NCBI GenBank assembly: GCA_035545895.1
Contig: DASZXJ010000110.1
Span: 1-5,762 of the forward strand
Direction of reading: 5' to 3'
DNA from: DASZXJ01 sp035545895
Lineage (GTDB): Bacteria; Planctomycetota; Phycisphaerae; Tepidisphaerales; Tepidisphaeraceae
DNA length: 5,762 bases
Positions 5,283-5,762 of the stretch are shown one piece after another. The position numbers were made by a program, and so were the translations under genes. A model generated the notes under the pieces. The model was not told the DNA's origin. It saw only the letters and a list, made by a program, of their open reading frames with translations, and did no database searches. Position 1 is the first letter of the stretch. Each line of letters begins with the position of its first letter.

Positions 5283-5762
5283 CAGCATCGGACTGATCGC
5301 TGCAACACATGTCTTGAGCGCGGGGATGGGATTATCTACATCGCCTTCGTATTCAATCACCAATGGGCCGGTGAAATTGATCTGTTTCAGGGTCTGCATG
5401 AGTTTGGACAGATCGAGATTGCCTGTGCCGATGATGACATCTTTTGGAATCCGCGCACGATCGTAAACGAAGTCCTTGATATGAATGCCGTGCAATCGGC
5501 TGGCGAACTGTTCGGCCATCTGCACGGGGTTTTGCTTGGCGTCGATGGCCCACGCGGTATCGAGATGCAGGCCAACGCGCGAACTGGTGCGGTCGAAAAT
5601 GCATTTGAGAATGGTCGAATTACCCAGCCAATCATATCCGCCGTGGTTGTGAATGCCGAGTTTCAGGTCGTATTGGTCGGCGAGCTTTTCGATATTCCGC
5701 AAGCCATCAAACATGGCTTCGGGCGCAAAAGTGAAGCTCATGTTTTTGACTCCCGCGGCCTT
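5280..5762 (-). CDS. Sugar phosphate isomerase/epimerase-like TIM-barrel protein (5' partial)
   Basis: Only the C-terminal part is in the window; the frame is open to base 5762 (KAAGVKN precedes the Met at 5741), so that Met is probably internal. The fragment shows the xylose isomerase-like TIM-barrel pattern. Counted from Met 5741: GIHNHGG (29-35), HLDTAWA (59-65), HGIHIKDF (84-91), GTGNLD (105-110) and VIEYEGD (128-134). The Asp61, His87 and Glu130/132 positions correspond to the divalent-metal ligands of this superfamily, whose members isomerise or epimerise sugars such as xylulose, tagatose or inosose derivatives. The exact substrate cannot be read from the fragment. Such genes are abundant in planctomycetes. 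TGA 5280-5282 is 12 bases before the next gene on the same strand. Confidence 0.85.
   Translation of the reverse strand, partial: KAAGVKNMSFTFAPEAMFDGLRNIEKLADQYDLKLGIHNHGGYDWLGNSTILKCIFDRTSSRVGLHLDTAWAIDAKQNPVQMAEQFASRLHGIHIKDFVYDRARIPKDVIIGTGNLDLSKLMQTLKQINFTGPLVIEYEGDVDNPIPALKTCVAAISPML

Overview
The window carries seven protein-coding genes packed closely together, two of them cut by the window edges. The gene content fits a planctomycete, most likely of the Phycisphaerae type. The clues are a large secreted protein with Ig-like domains and RTX repeats, a DksA/TraR-like protein with a degenerate zinc finger and a long basic tail, and a small-protein/nucleotidyltransferase pair of a kind I associate with planctomycete genomes. 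This assignment is inference from family resemblance; there is no rRNA or other marker here. GC content is moderate and uneven: hand counts give about 62% in a fumC sample, about 53% in the endonuclease gene and about 51% in the nucleotidyltransferase.

Left part (1-1538): the 3' end of a plus-strand gene for a cell-surface or secreted protein (two Ig-like domains, a beta-rich linker, fourteen Ca2+-binding RTX nonapeptides). A 122-base convergent gap follows, with a hairpin and a near-palindrome that may end transcription from both sides.

Middle part (1539-4483): on the minus strand, class II fumarase (fumC, TCA cycle) is followed by the DksA/TraR-like gene. The latter has its own sigma70-like promoter in the 146-base gap, and this promoter fixes its start codon. 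Divergent from fumC, only 42 bases away, is an endonuclease III-family base-excision repair gene with intact catalytic and iron-sulfur residues.

Right part (4465-5762): three minus-strand genes run in tandem. First comes the end of a sugar phosphate isomerase/epimerase-like TIM-barrel gene. Twelve bases later is a 76-codon gene of unknown function, and overlapping it by ATGA is a nucleotidyltransferase whose end overlaps the endonuclease gene tail-to-tail by 19 bases. The small gene and the nucleotidyltransferase look like one translationally coupled unit, laid out like nucleotidyltransferase toxin-antitoxin modules. A perfect extended -10 box is merged with the stop codon of the isomerase gene and could drive this unit as a leaderless transcript. 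This pair is the best candidate for an under-described system here; the rest is mainly housekeeping.
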